From NCBI GenBank assembly GCA_037074765.1, contig JBAMDO010000181.1, positions 310,001 through 374,000 on the forward strand: a DNA stretch of 64,000 nucleotides, read 5' to 3'. Shown piece after piece: positions 13,801 through 27,311 of the stretch (positions are counted from its first letter, which is position 1; each line of letters opens with the position of its first letter). A program made the translations under genes and the position numbers. The DNA is from Mansonella perstans. Its lineage: Eukaryota; Nematoda; Chromadorea; Rhabditida; Onchocercidae. Below the pieces are notes generated by a model that did not search any database, was not told where the DNA came from, and saw nothing but the letters and a program-made list of their open reading frames with translations.

Positions 13801-14333
13801 CGGGTTGCTGCAACGGTACTGTGTACAAATTGCTACAAGGCGCATTATGTGATGATGACCTGAATAAAAATTACAACAGTAATACTTTTTCTTGCATTTA
13901 CTATCCCATAAATTTTAATTTTCTTGATTCCAGTATTATGTGTTTTTGAAATGTAAAGATGTGAGAACTGCACCGCTAAATTGTCTGACAGCGTCTTCGT
14001 GTAAAAGCGTCATATCTTAGAACTTTTCGAAATTTCACTTCATTAATAGAGCTGCAAACTTTGAGCTAAACACTGGCAACTTAATAATTACTTATGCGCT
14101 TCACTGCAAATTTTGTGCTTGCTGTGCAGATTGGAAGTCACATTTCTGCTATAGAAAAACGGTGAAGAAAATTGAGCAGAATTTTTGAGAACAGTTCTTG
14201 GATTAAGAAGCTCTTTCCCCAAATTATGTTTGGATTTGAAAACCTTTATTTACCTTTGCAGAAAAGGACTTCGTCCACTACGAGCTCCGAATGCATAAAA
14301 TGTTCTTAGTGATAAGAAGGATCTATTTGGCAT
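10888..14333 (-). CDS. Coiled-coil protein, function unknown
   Basis: Nine minus-strand exons join with consistent phases: 14333-14254, 13859-13652, 13540-13444, 13183-13098, 12691-12401, 12182-12109, 11916-11833, 11236-11128 and 10932-10888, giving 357 residues. The first third is basic and Ser/Arg/His-rich (MPNRSFLSLRTFYAFGARSG; SSTASSLRSIKCTHHNRHY). The middle is polar and probably disordered. The last 90 or so residues are strongly helical with heptad-like spacing (SLEAEVKRLTLKLAEKE; EEEINDIMEQLNKAAEKL), ending SEMETALKEIIMKS. The overall shape, a basic tail plus C-terminal coiled coil, is common in kinetochore, centrosome and cytoskeletal adaptors, but I recognise no family. The four 3' exons are the surest. 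The joins at 13444/13183 and the start Met are least sure, because the open frame continues upstream of the chosen ATG. Confidence 0.6.
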
Positions 14334-17300
14334 TCGCGAATCGGTAGCTGTTTTCCTGAAGATTCCACAACTATTGTCTTTCAAATTTAAAAAAACATAT
14401 AATTTAAAATTTTCAGAATTTCCATCTGGTTAATTTCGCAATATCTTATTTTTTTTGTCCATTTAATTCCATACGTCAATTTATTGAAATTATTCAGAGA
14501 TCTTTCAAATACATTGTTGAGAGAATGAATGCAGGATATGGATTTACTAACGGAAAGATTGATCATTCCCTATTTATATCAATACACTTGGTATTTATGT
14601 CAATACGCTTGGTATTGGAACTTAATGGAACAATTTGATAAAAGCTGAGCGTTTGGAATATCGAATTTTTAACTTCCAATGTGAGCAATAATAGTGCCCA
14701 AAGCAAGTCAAAAACGAAAAATTGCAGTCAGCAAAAAATAAGGTTTAAAATATTGCTAATCTATTTGAATGAAAAATTTCACCTGGAGGGGAAATGTAGC
14801 GATGAAGGCAGCATTTTTATTACAAATTCTGCCAGTATTCAGCGATAATAAGGTTAATATTAAAGTAAAGTGACTGAAATCGATTTCGATAAGGTGGAAC
14901 GCTCAGGAGTTTTGCATTAATGCTCTTATAAAATAAAGCGTTCCATGGGAAGAGATCTCGTTTCAAGCTGAAATTAAATTTTTCTTCAATTTAAAATCAT
15001 TAACATGATCGATCAAATCAGGTGAAGCCAGCAATACACAATGCAGTAAAGTGATCGATTATTCTCTGTTAATTTGCATTATCTAAGATTTGGTCGAATT
15101 GTGCAAATAATCTTTGTCATGAATTCTATTCTTAAAAAAGCGATTAATCCTGAGTGCTTAAGATTGTAATAAGCCAATTATAAAAGCTAAGAAATTGGAA
15201 CTTAACAGCTAGTGAAGTGATATTAGCTAGCGAAAATGCTTCTTAATTAAGAAATTAAATTCGAAATGACTAAACCATAAAAAAGAAAAGAAATGAATTA
15301 TTAATTGGGTTGAGAGGTCATCATCGAGACAAAAAATCATCTACTAAATAAAGACATGAAATTAAATTTCTCCTCAATTTAAGATCCTTTAAATGATCGA
15401 TCAAATCAGGTGAACCAGCGGTACACAATACAGTGGTTGAATTGAGAAATTATTAAGAGCACTAAAAGTTAGCAGTACCTTGTGGTGGCTGTTTTTCATC
15501 TCTATCCATTCTGAAGTATTTAGCACAATGGTGCAGTTGCTCCTACTAGTAAATGCTGTAAATATTCAGTTGCTTTATGTAAATAAATGTGGTTGAGGAG
15601 TGTCAGCGATTCAGTAAGAATGTTCAGTCATTCATAATTATTTATTACTATGAATTTGATCTACTAATACCTCTTAATACTAATAAAGCTACTTGAAGGA
15701 GTGAGCTAATTTGAAAACCATTCGAAGAAGAATGAGACAATTTCAAAATGTGTTTTTAAACAAGTATATTTCTTTACTTATGTCTGTTACCTTAGTAATA
15801 TTTGTTTACTAGCTTGCAATGATCGGGCAGTCGTTTTCGTTCCGAATAAATTCTTCACAGAAGAAGAATGCAACCGTTAATCAGATGGACAGTGAGAAAA
15901 TTGGATATAGCATTATTATTTGTTATATTAAGACATTTTTTATGGTGTTGCAACCAAGGTGTTTGTGCTACATTTCGTTAAAGTTTTATAACTATAATCG
16001 TACAAAAAATAGTACATTGTAGTAATCGATTGGAAAAATCAATTGAATTTTAAATATGTTAATAGCATCAGTGTTTTAAGCTGGAGCAAATTCTCATTCA
16101 GTCGTCCCTTCAAATCAGATCGCTAAAATTCGTAACAGATAAATTTCCACAACAAAAAAAAAAAAAAAAAAAAACAAAAAAAAACCAAATAATAATTACA
16201 TTTCTTTAAAATTCTACTCTAATATCAAATTCACCGAAGGCATTAGGCGTGAATTCATTATGTTGCGTTAAAGAGAAACAATAATGATTTATCTGCAATG
16301 GTTTGTCAAGAATATCGTATTATTTTTTAAAAGTCTCCACTAATTACATTCATTTCATTTTAATATATTCATAAAATGCTATATAAATGAAAAGTTATTT
16401 AAAGGATGTTTATAATATAAATAAAATTTTTAAATTATTCAATATTCGTTAACGAACGAAAAATTTTTCTACGATTTTTCCTTCGGATGCAAAATTGACC
16501 TCATCTTTTTCTGTTTCTTCATTATGAAATGCATCTGAAATGATGGCAGAGCACTTCAATAACTTCTCAGTCTCTCGAATAATTTCTTCCTCATTTCAAT
16601 TTGGTGATTGATGCAGTGGATAGTCCCAATTGGAGTTTGGTTAACTCTGCTTATTGTTAACCATCCATCAGTTTATTGCTTAATCAGTTATTTTTCCTTT
16701 CTTTTTTGCTTCCCCTCTCTCTCTTTCTTGTCATTGCATTTTTCGAAAAATAATTTTTGACTTTTAAATCCAAAATTATTTAGCAATTCTTTGATTTTTT
16801 TTCTTGATGTTGACCTTATCTTAGTTTTCATTTCCTCGTAGCATTAATCAGAACTAATTCTTCCTCACCTTATGAACTTTTGATTAATTCAACTATCCTC
16901 TCTTAATTTCAATCATTTGCTTTTCATATATCAATCGTCTTTCTTTTATATGAAGTAATTGAAAATTTTTTAAATTAATGGAAGGGATGATGAACAGGTG
17001 GAAAAAATGACATGCTTTTGCGATTTTCTCACATAAACAGCAAATTTATTTCTAACTATTTCATTATAAGGTATTTTTACATTAGGTAAAAATGTAGTCC
17101 CGTGATGAAAAATATGGCAAAGTGCATTACTGTAGTTTTTTTTTTCTCAACTGAAAAGACCGCAAGAAGCTTCTGGAATCAAATACATGTTATAAATTTG
17201 ATTTTTGTTTTTAAAAAACAATCTGATCGCTAAGGAATTTGCTTCAAAGCAATTAAATTAAAAGTGACAATGCGTACCCAAAAGCAAATACACTTTCAGA

Positions 17301-20300
17301 ATACTTAGAATAATTAGACTTTCCTGACATTTCTGACAGCAAAATCACTTCCACTCTATTAATGAGAAAGTAAAGTTAACATATGTAAGAGAAACAATGA
17401 ATTAGCTATATCAACAATTAAATGACACATGTGAAGTTGAAATAAAATTTCACATTACTTTACGAAGTAAAATTCCCATCAATTTCGCTTCATAACTAAT
17501 TTCGATAATTCACACTTTAATGCGTTTGCTTGAAGTTTAATTAGCAAAAAATTATTGAGGTATTTGCATTCTTAATTTCACTGTCATACTTTCAAGAATT
17601 AATTAATTTTTAAGAATTTACTGTCATAACTTTTAAGAATTAATTAACTCTTAAAGATTTTTAAAAATTTCACTATCATAATTAACTTTTACGTCTTTTA
17701 AGAATTGGAATGCAATTTATTACCATGAAATTTTTGCTCAGCGTTTTTTTTTTTTTTTTTTGGATAATATGGGATGCAACTATTTTTCGAAAATATAATA
17801 ACTGATATCCAACAGTTGTTACGTAAAAGATAATGAAAGAAATGTATGATAACGACATTTTCTAATGCAACCAATGATTTTGTAGGTTATAATGGGATTT
17901 TGTATTTTATTCAGTGTGATAAAAACATCATGCAATTTTGGTCGTTGAATAATAGGACAAATATTTTTTTCATCTGGCTAACATGAAATCCAACTGGGAA
18001 TTATTGAAAACTTAGTTTAAATGCCTTTAACTTATGACATTTTTTGCAAGGATTTGTTATTGACATCAGCATGCCCATCCTTTTCTTCTATTCTATCAAA
18101 AAGCCTTTAAACAGCAACTTTCTTAAGCTCTTTATAAAATTACTCTTCCAACGAATTTAAGAAACATTTTATGTGACATAATGTTTGTTTTTTTTTTTTT
18201 TCTTTTTTTTTTTTTTTTTGCGTTTTTCTCGCATACAACTTTTCCATGCAAATATTTTGCAGAAAATAAATGATTTCAATTTACGTAACATTATCACGAA
18301 GTGACTAGTGTTCTCACCATAAATCAGAAAAAGAACAAAATATGTAGCAATGCTTTGTATGTTCAGTTTTAGTCGCAATGAAAAAATATTAAGTTGGGCT
18401 TATCTAAGATACTTCTTGAATGACTGCTTAAAATATTATTTCGATGATCGCAACAATACTGAGACGGACGAAATTCATTTAACTTAAGGCTTTCATACTT
18501 GCGTGATATTGTCGCCACATATATAATTTGCGGAATGCTATGGATGTGTAATGTAAATATATCCTATAAAATATTTGAAAAAAGTGATCTGAGTTACAAA
18601 ATTAACAATCAACTTTTTAAAAATTGTGGCACAATTTTTTTGAGAGCATTGCTTAATGAATTTTGATTAGATGAATCGAAGCGATATAGAATAAAAAGAA
18701 TGAAAAGAAAAAGTGAGAAAATTATTGTTTTTAGTCATATTCATTTTAATTGTTCGTGTTGAAGCATTTATATGCACATTATGCGCATATGATGCACTTT
18801 TCAATTTAAACCCGTTCTTTGGTTCGTTTATTCATTTTTTTTTAAAACATAGAAGTCATTTTGTTAACTGACATTTTCCAATTTAGAGACATGAACTTCA
18901 GTTTTAGTTTTAAGGTATTCGAACTTTACGGCATTCCCAATCACAATAGAAATATTTAACCCAATTTGTTCTCCGCAATGTTTTATGATCACAATCAATA
19001 TACAAAGTTGAATTTTATTATTGGGAGTAAAAATGCATAAATTTCATAAACTTTATGATAATTTTGACGCCTATTATATGAACAGATTGGTTCTATTCCG
19101 ATTTTAAAGAACTGGAAATATTGGCTTGAAGTATTTATATATTAAGATTGAATCTTGGAAATGAAAAAGACGTCTTTCGCATAGAGCCAGGTAATCAAAT
19201 TTTTGGTTATTTATACATGTTGATAAGGAATTTTCTTCATTGTTTTTCAAATTATTTTCCGCCCATTTTTTGGGATTTTGCTTGGAGAAATAAAATTTTC
19301 ACTGGAGAATGCAAAAGAAGCATGCAGAAAAGTGCCTGTGAGGCTTCTGAGATATTTTTTGCTGGTATACCATAAAACATTTCATGTGTATGTTTCAACT
19401 GGTTAAAGTAAGCAAATTATTTTTTTGTGATTATCATTCGATCATTCTCTCATAAATATTGATGAACCATCGTATCACTGCTTGAAGCCTAGATTATCTG
19501 AATCAATGATTACTGAATCCTGGCATGGATTAAAATTAACAAATGGAAGTTGCGAATTCCTCTAGAAAGAGCCGTGCTCAATCGTATTCTCGCTCGTACA
19601 GGAAGCACAGACGAAAACCATTTAATATCATCTACGTTTTTATCAATTATAATTGATTCCGGCCTCAATTATTGGTAATGAATGTATTTAATGTGTTGCT
19701 ATACTTTTCCTGCAGAAAAATAAAACTATTTAAATTAGCTTTACGAGCTATAATTCAAATCGCACTTGCCAAATTCATCATCCCTCCTCATGCTACTAAA
19801 AGTGCTACAAGGACGATCATCTCACACCAGTTTTCAATTTTTACTTAAGACACAATTAATAGTACTTTAGCATGTTCCGGATTACTAGGATCACAAACTG
19901 CTTAATGCATCGGCTGCCCTTGGAAATTGATGTTGGCAACGGAAAAAAGTAGTAATGAAGTGAGAACATGCTAGGGTCTACTTTAAAAAGAGAGGAAAAA
20001 AACTAATAAACAATAATCACTTGATGAGACCCCAAAATAGGTAGATATTACGAGGTCAGTTTGCTGATAAGGACTTTAAAATTCTTGAGAATAACGAATT
20101 TTCATTATAATATTAAGTTAAAATGTCAACGAAAATAGAAAATGAGAGAAAGTGTCTAAAAGCAGTTCAGTAATGCAATTAAAGAAAGATTGTCACTAGA
20201 TGGGAAATAATCAAGAACGAAAAATTTAATATACCCGAGAATCATTAAGAAAATACAACAATAATCACAGAACATGTTCTTTGTTCTTTATCATCAAGAA

Positions 20301-22204
20301 TAACTTGGAAGAAATTTCGACAGAAAGTTTAAAAAAAAAAACGGGCTGTGTTGAATAACATGTATTTACTAGGTTCCTAAGGCATTTTGAAACGTGAAAT
20401 AATGATTAGACAACATATAGCAAGAAGCAATAACTCCTGATACTTCAGAATTTGAGACAAATGAATGGCTTAACAGTTATAATTATCAGATAACGAGAGG
20501 ACTTATCTTACGAAACAATCTATAAAAGCTTTTGCTAATTCGAACTAATTGACAGGCGGTGAAACTGCTTTGAATTGAGGAATAACTGAACTAGGCATTC
20601 TGTTCTTTATAACTTTTTTTTTCTGAGGATTTATAGAGACAGATGATAACAGCATTTGATAAATTTCTAGCAGCCATTTGACCGTACATTTAATTCAGTA
20701 TTTTTAGCAAACAATAACCATCTTGACCAGTGATAAGACTATTTTAAGCCACTTCAGCATTTTCAACAATTTCTTGCTCCTCTATTCACTAAACGAAAGG
20801 AATCTGTTGATTATCAGTTTTCAGGATGACATAAATATTTTTTACAAATGCGTGAAATAAAAGAACACGGCAAAATTGCTGGGTACAATAATCCATGTGA
20901 TATTTAGTCTTTCGTTTAAGATAATGTGTTATTGTTATACGATAACACTGAAAGCAACTTTACGTTGAATCCATAAATGGATCTTTCGAAAGAAAACCAA
21001 AATTCTGTTGAATTGTTTTACCTGGTATACTTACGAATTAATCTGTTGATGGTTCGAGTCGCTGCAGCTATAAAACCATGAATTGGAATGTTTTCTGGAT
21101 TTACCCTAAAATTCCGTAACATTTCTTATCATGTTTGAAACAATTTCTTCCTGTGAATGCCTTCACGAAATGATGCATCTAAGGCTTTAGTATTATAACT
21201 GTACTGAAAATTTACAAAAATTAGTAAGATGTTATGAGCTATAAGAGGTCAAATAGGAAGTGCAAATAAACAGTAATCATTTTTAGAAGGGAATAAAAAA
21301 GACATTTAAGCATTTTTCGGGTTAAATTTAGTAAATCTATTCAAAGTAGTGTAATACATGATTTCACGACATTCATACAAATATCTGAAAATTTGATGCT
21401 CAATTACATCATAATTATCAAACGATCCCACAATTTAGGAAACGATATATGTCTAACCATCCAAGCAGATTTTTTGAATTTCACAAGCTCTTTGCTAAAT
21501 CAGTTACAGCAGTAGCAGTTGTTTCCATTTTTCATTAAATGCAATCCATCCATTATATTTTTTCCTCACAAGTAATATAATATAAAGGAAAGAGAGATGA
21601 AGTAAAAAAAAAAATTAGCCAACGATACAAAGTACTAGGAACAAATAGGATTCATTGCTAATAGGATGAAATGAAAGTAGCATTCATAGTTAATGGGGTG
21701 AAATAAAAAAATTAAAAAATTACTGCACTAATGCTTACGATGAGAGGTTGTCAGTGCTTAAAAACTTGTTTTAATTGTCAGCTAGACTTATATTCACTTT
21801 TTTAAAAATTTCTCTACTATTCTAATAACTTGTGAAATTTTTTTTTTTTTTTGCAGGTGAGACTACTATGCCAAATAATATTGGATTGATATAATAATAG
21901 GCGCATTTAAATCAATGACACCCAATGACTTAAAATTTTCTAAAACTTTTTATGAAAGATTTTCCTCATTTAGCTTAGTTTTTCATCACGAATTCTTCCA
22001 TTGATACACATGAAAATTTGTTTAATTATAGACTTATTACTTTTTTTTCATCTTTTATTGTTTTCGTTAAATTTATTTACGCTTTTACAAATACTCTAAT
22101 TTGTTCAGAATTCTTCATTTAAAGCTGTATTCCGTGTACTTAAAATGCCATCATCTGCATTTTTCAGTTATTTTATTTCAAGGTAAATTTTTTTCTATCT
22201 CTAG
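14334..22204. other. Gene-poor AT-rich stretch
   Basis: Mostly long A/T runs (for example 16156-16188, 17743-17761, 18188-18220) without a supported gene. Two weak islands stand out. One is a possible 3'-terminal plus exon at 15813-15880 (open as CNDRAVVFVPNKFFTEEECN then a stop, after a TTTACTAG acceptor). The other is a G+C-richer island at 19510-19678, listed separately. A plus ORF at 19148-19375 has a partly coding-like tail but no linked exons. Confidence 0.4.
19510..19678. other. G+C-richer island open on both strands
   Basis: Within very AT-rich surroundings, 19517-19678 is open on the plus strand (54 codons, containing KLRIPLERAVLNRILARTG). 19668-19510 is also open on the minus strand (53 codons, containing FSSVLPVRARIRLSTALSRG). 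Neither frame has clear splice partners. A second possible plus segment follows after a CCTGCAG acceptor near 19716 (containing KLALRAIIQIALAKFIIPPH). It may be a decayed gene, a real exon on either strand or a structured non-coding element; I cannot decide. Confidence 0.3.
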
Positions 22205-22319
22205 AACTATTTTCACAAGAAGTGACGAACAAAAACATGAAAAATTCGTTCAAACGTTAACGACGAAACTAGCGCAACATGCTGAACGAGTGCGATGCAT
22301 GGAACGACGGCTTAAATAA
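22205..22319 (+). CDS. Possible 3'-terminal exon, charged helical
   Basis: After a CTATCTCTAG acceptor the plus strand reads TIFTRSDEQKHEKFVQTLTT then KLAQHAERVRCMERRLK and a TAA. G+C-rich codons (ACG, GCG, CGA) stand out against the AT-rich flanks. The sequence is a charged amphipathic helix, probably the C-terminus of a coiled-coil protein. No upstream exon could be linked with confidence. Confidence 0.35.
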
Positions 22320-25300
22320 ACTTGTTAAATAGATGTCATTAAATTATTTTGAATTTTTATCAGCTGTTGAGAACTGTCGAGTTTATCAAAATATTTGGTC
22401 GCTATACAATTGGTTCGATCCAGCGAATGAATAAATATAAAGTCTGTGAGAATGGTATAGAAGCCATATGATGTATGAACTTCAAGATATTTACTCATCA
22501 TATTTCCAAGGTCTATTCAAGAGTTCATCATCATTTCGTTCATCTAAGACATTGCTTTTTTTTCTTTTTGTCATTTTAAAAAGCTTAAACTTGACAGTAG
22601 CATTCTACATATGAGCTATATTGAATCTAAAGTAGAAATATTTTTTCAACATTTCTAACAAAAATTTCAACTTTTTCTTCAAAAGTCTGATAGTTAACCT
22701 TCATTGATATTTCATTCCAACTAATCATAGCTTCATATTCCTATAGTAAAAGCGACAAAGTATATGAAGGATTAATGAGAATTCACTTACCACATAAAAC
22801 TGTGGAACTATGAATAAGCTTTTTCAAAATAATAATTGTAGAAAAGTTAATTGGTAGGAATTGTTCGCTTGCATATGGTACTTCAGAAAGTTTATTTAGT
22901 TGAGACGACAAAGAAGGCCTATTTTAATCACTGTGCAACTTCTTTATTAAATCATTAACAGGTCATATTGCTGAAAAAATGGCTCTCACATCTGCTCTCA
23001 CTTTCAAAAGTATCCAAAATGAGTAATAAATTGAATCACTTAAACACTGAAATAGAACGATAACGGATTATTCGCTGCAAAATTTGATAATGACATAAAA
23101 CCTTAAATCTTTTACAATTTATCCTCTTGTTAAAGAGTTATTTAACCAACTGAGTATTTTTTTAAACTAATTACCAAGTAATTTATTCCAATATGCAAAC
23201 ACTTTGTTCATTCTACATTCAAATTTTTTTCTGCATTATATCGTTTGCACCACTTTAAAAATTCATGCAAAAATTGTTTGGTTTTTCCACTCTTATTTCA
23301 GTTATTCCATAACATATATTCTTTGTCATAAAATCCTTCCAATCAATTATTCATTTTCACTGGTATGCCGCAATTTATTCATAATAAACGGACTGCTTGA
23401 AAGACTCATTTGCTAGAACTTTCAAAGAAGATTGATGGAAATGCAAGGCAAGCAGCATTAACAAACAGCATTTTAGCTACTTTTAAGCTTTCCAATTTTT
23501 TCCTTTTTTTTACCTACTTTCTATTTTTCATTTCTTTTTTCTTTATATATGACGATACTAAGCAGAAATAAGATTGTTTTTTAGGTTATTCTAAAATACT
23601 GATAATATCACAAACTTCTTGCTACTCGGTAACTCTTAACAAAACGGCAGTAAAATATTATAATAAGTTCAATTCTCGAAATAAATAAACTGCCAAACTA
23701 CTTTTTACATTTTTTTTCCAAATTTTAATCAATCCTTTCTGTTATTCACTTCAGTTCATTAGATAGTATTGAGAGAAAATGAAAAGAACAATAAAGAGAA
23801 AGGAATCGATTTTACAATGTTCTACCTACTTTATTAAATTTAAATATAACATGGACTTTTTTCCTTCTTCAACGGCATCATTAATATGTAAATAATAATT
23901 GGATTCTTTCTTAACAGTATTTCACCCAGAAGTGATTGTTTGTGCTGCTGTTTTTTTTTCGTTTTAAAGAAACTCGCATTTATGGCCTGATTATTATTAC
24001 CCAAGCGAAACTGTCAGTCAAAAATTTCACTGAACCAGTTGTGGAAACGAGACGATATCGCTCTCCTAGAATTACTCAAAATAACCCAAAAAGCTTAATG
24101 ATTGATCCAAATTTTTTTCTCAGTTCATATTTGATATGAAGAATATCATCTGGATTAAACTACTTGATTATTAAAGAACAGTCTCCTTATTTACGTTGTC
24201 TTAAAAGTGATATATCTACCAAATTTTGTGTCACAAATTTATTACTTTATTTCATTATTTCTCCGTTGATAACTGTCGGAAAAAATTCGACGAATAATAG
24301 TAACTTTGCGTACTTCAATATTAGATTGAAATTAAGAATACAACTTAAGTTTCATATATTAACTCACTGCATGAAAAAAACTGAATGTAGCAAGGAGCAT
24401 AAGAGAATCAAGCACAATGAAGCTGCAACTTTCTGTATTTTGATTTTAAACTTTTTAAAATTTTTTTTTAAATTTGTAATTTGCTTGCTAGAGCTATTTT
24501 TTTCAGCTGTTTCAATTGCAAAGTCAGGAAAGGCTGTTTTATTCTGTAACTCCTCTAACATGCTCAGAAATGATGAAAGCAAAAGATGATTGATTACATT
24601 GGTAACGCTGCAGTTTTACTATTAAAAATTAGCTCCCAATTCATCTATTTATGCTGACACTTACACGATCACACTATTAACATTTCTTTCATTACCCATA
24701 TACCCATATATATGTGAAATGTTGCACAAATTGATGCTTTACTACACTTGTTATATTTTGATACAATTAATATCGAACTTACCTAAGCGTTCAATGAAGT
24801 ATTATGTTCAGTGAAGACAAACTGAGAGAATGAATTAGAGACTTTACAAGAATAGCAATGCTGTTAACAGAGATGAAGCACCATTTGGATGTATTCGATT
24901 AAATGGTTTTATCCTCACTGTGACGAAGTATAATGTAGTTAAAGGAAACTAAATTAAAGAACTGAAAGTTGTATGAATGGAAAAGTTATAGGCAGAGAGC
25001 GGAATATCTGCTTGGAACTGATCGACCAACACGTCCGAACACTTGCAACAAAAGCAAATTCAACGTAAATTATTATCTATTAATTAATTAAATTGGCAAA
25101 TAATAATTATTGAAACATATACCAGTTCAAGTTAATTATTAACTTTAACTGATATATGCTATATCAAATTATATCCTTCATTTGTATATTGAAATTTATT
25201 GAATATAGAATTTCATGACTTGCTAATTAGTGATGATCACAATCTAATTGATAGCAAATTAAGCTTCATGAAATTTTCGGACCATAAAGTCTTTCACTTC

Positions 25301-25490
25301 GTAAATACTTTTCACTCATCAAAAATTGAGCAAGCAACAGCACATACATGTGATTGAAGATGGTGAACTCTAAATGACAAGCTTGAGGAAAATTTGTAAA
25401 GCTGTATTCCTTAATTGAGATGAGTGGAAAGTGGAAAGCGGGAGGATAAGCTTGAACTTTGATCAATAATTTTTTTTTTCGGGAATTTTA
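22320..25490. other. Intergenic or intronic, no supported gene
   Basis: AT-rich. A 141-codon plus ORF (24164-24589) and an overlapping minus ORF (24582-24364) occupy the same bases. Both are driven by A/T runs and neither has splice-site support. A segment at 23966-24140 after a TTTTAAAG acceptor is weakly coding-like (containing VETRRYRSPRITQ), but no partner exon is visible. Confidence 0.35.
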
Positions 25491-26135
25491 GGTACTGCAT
25501 GGCAAATTTTGATCGATCACTATGCTGACCAAAAACGACATCGAATGAAGTTGCACAAAGGAAATGTCCATTTTCGTACTGTACGAATATTGAGGGTTGT
25601 GAAGAAATTGAAAGTCAGTTGACTGATTGACAATATATCAGCAAAACAGTTTTTCTTAAATAGAACCTCAACAACTACTTGATTTTTGCAATTTTAATGG
25701 AATATCGAAGTGGTTAATATCCTAATCAGTTTAAAATTGCAAAAAATCCCAATGACATCTGTGATAGCCGTTGTTATTGCACAGTATGGCTTGTGATATC
25801 TATTCTCTAAAAATTTAGTAATCTGAACATTAAGATAAATTGTATTTTGGAAATCTTTAATATAAACAGTAAGTGATGCGACGCATTTAGCTCAGTATCT
25901 TCTTCTAAATGCATTTATACATTATCATTACATATGCTTGCAGATGAGCTTCATTACTGGTGCATGTCTTATGAACTTCATTAGTGGTACATGCCTTAAA
26001 CAAAGCCTATGTAGATAATTATACCGTGCACCGTATCTGTAACGAGAATGGTAGTTGGGCAGAACCGATGTATACGTAGTATATTGATAACCTAAAGTAA
26101 CATCCTCATTGTCTGCACGACAGTAATTAATTGGT

Positions 26136-26167
<32 letters not shown>

Positions 26168-27311
26168 TTTGGGAAAGCTGCTGGGAAATTTATGTTTAAA
26201 ATGCGTCTGATATACAATAAGACGCGTTTATAAATCACTAAATAAAAAACTTAGCAAGGTTCAAAGAGACGTTAGAGAGTTATCCATAAGCAGCAAAAAT
26301 TTTATTTTTCCAGGAACGCTTTCATTCTTAGTCCTAATATTTGCAGTATCCAGATTTACTTCGTGACGTGGTTATCAACGTATCGTTAACGTTAAATGTA
26401 CTGATATTGCTTAGTATATTAAACTTTATTCAGTGTCGACTCCTTTTCAATTCATAAAAACTTGCAGGCTCTTTTGTATTTCGATTTACTGTTCTGGCTT
26501 TATGGACAGTTGCGCATACAACGAATTTTTTTCCAAGATTGCTCTTATTATAACTCGATGCCTCTATATGAAAACGTCAATTGCCTTCCATGGCTGAACT
26601 TTTTTTTTCATTCATTCATAACTCACTACAATCTTTAAAAACATTGTAAAGATTTGTGGAAATATTTTCATGCAGAAATAACAACTTTGAAAAAGATTTT
26701 TATGCTTATAGACTTTCGATCGACTCTAAACTAATTTTCTTTGAATTTCAAGGCATGTTTCATTGCTTTTATTGTAAATGTCAGTCTTCAGGAATGGATT
26801 TGTAAGTTGTTGCTTTGGCTGGTCACTTACTTTCAGATCCGTATTTACGCTCAATGATTTTTACCAGTGTATAAATTCAAGGATAGTTGTGATCAATATT
26901 TTGGCTTTTCATTTCCTTCTTTTATCAGCCTAAAAGGAAGGAGTAATTATTAGTTAAGATGAGTTAAACAGAAGTAAAAATGCATGGAAATATTTTATTT
27001 CGCATTTCAAGGAAGTGGAAAGTAAAAACAAAAAAAAAAAAAAAAAAGGATCAAGAATGACTGCTTTGTTTGATATATGTTTATTTACCAACTTTTCAAT
27101 TTAACTCTTCCCGTTAAATCTTAAATGCTTTTTAAAACATCGTGATAGTGATTGATTTCATTTCTAAACAGGTTGTATTGGTTATGTGGATGCTCATTGA
27201 TGGTGGCTATGTGTATAGTTAGCATATCATGCTATTTGTGTATCATATTCATCGTGTTTACGATGAGGAGTACTGACTGTCTCGATTACGCATTTCATTT
27301 TTGCGTTTGGG
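25491..27311 (+). CDS. Candidate multi-exon membrane protein, fragments
   Basis: Three plus-strand segments look like exons. (1) 25491 to about 25598, after a TTTTAG acceptor: a basic stretch containing WQILIDHYADQKRHRMKLHK and a possible AG/GTTGTG donor. (2) From 26467, after CTTGCAG, open for over 50 codons in more than one frame; one frame contains ALLYFDLLFWLYGQ and NSMPLYENVNCLPWLN, another contains LFCISIYCSGFMDSCAY. (3) 27172-27311, between TTTCTAAACAG and GTAAGT, containing a clear transmembrane helix (MVAMCIVSISCYLCIIFIVF) and then DCLDYAFHFCVW. Phases can be joined (1)-(2)-(3) if the second frame of (2) is used with a GTCAAT donor. I do not recognise the protein, and start and end are not found. 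Exon 3 is the best supported. Confidence 0.4.

Noticed and set aside
21045..21080. Possible tRNA T-arm (GGTTCGAGTC)
   Set aside because: The flanking bases do not form the 5-bp stem and no acceptor or anticodon arm can be drawn.
24164..24589. Plus ORF of 141 codons
   Set aside because: Composition-driven, overlapped by an open minus frame of similar quality; no recognisable domain.
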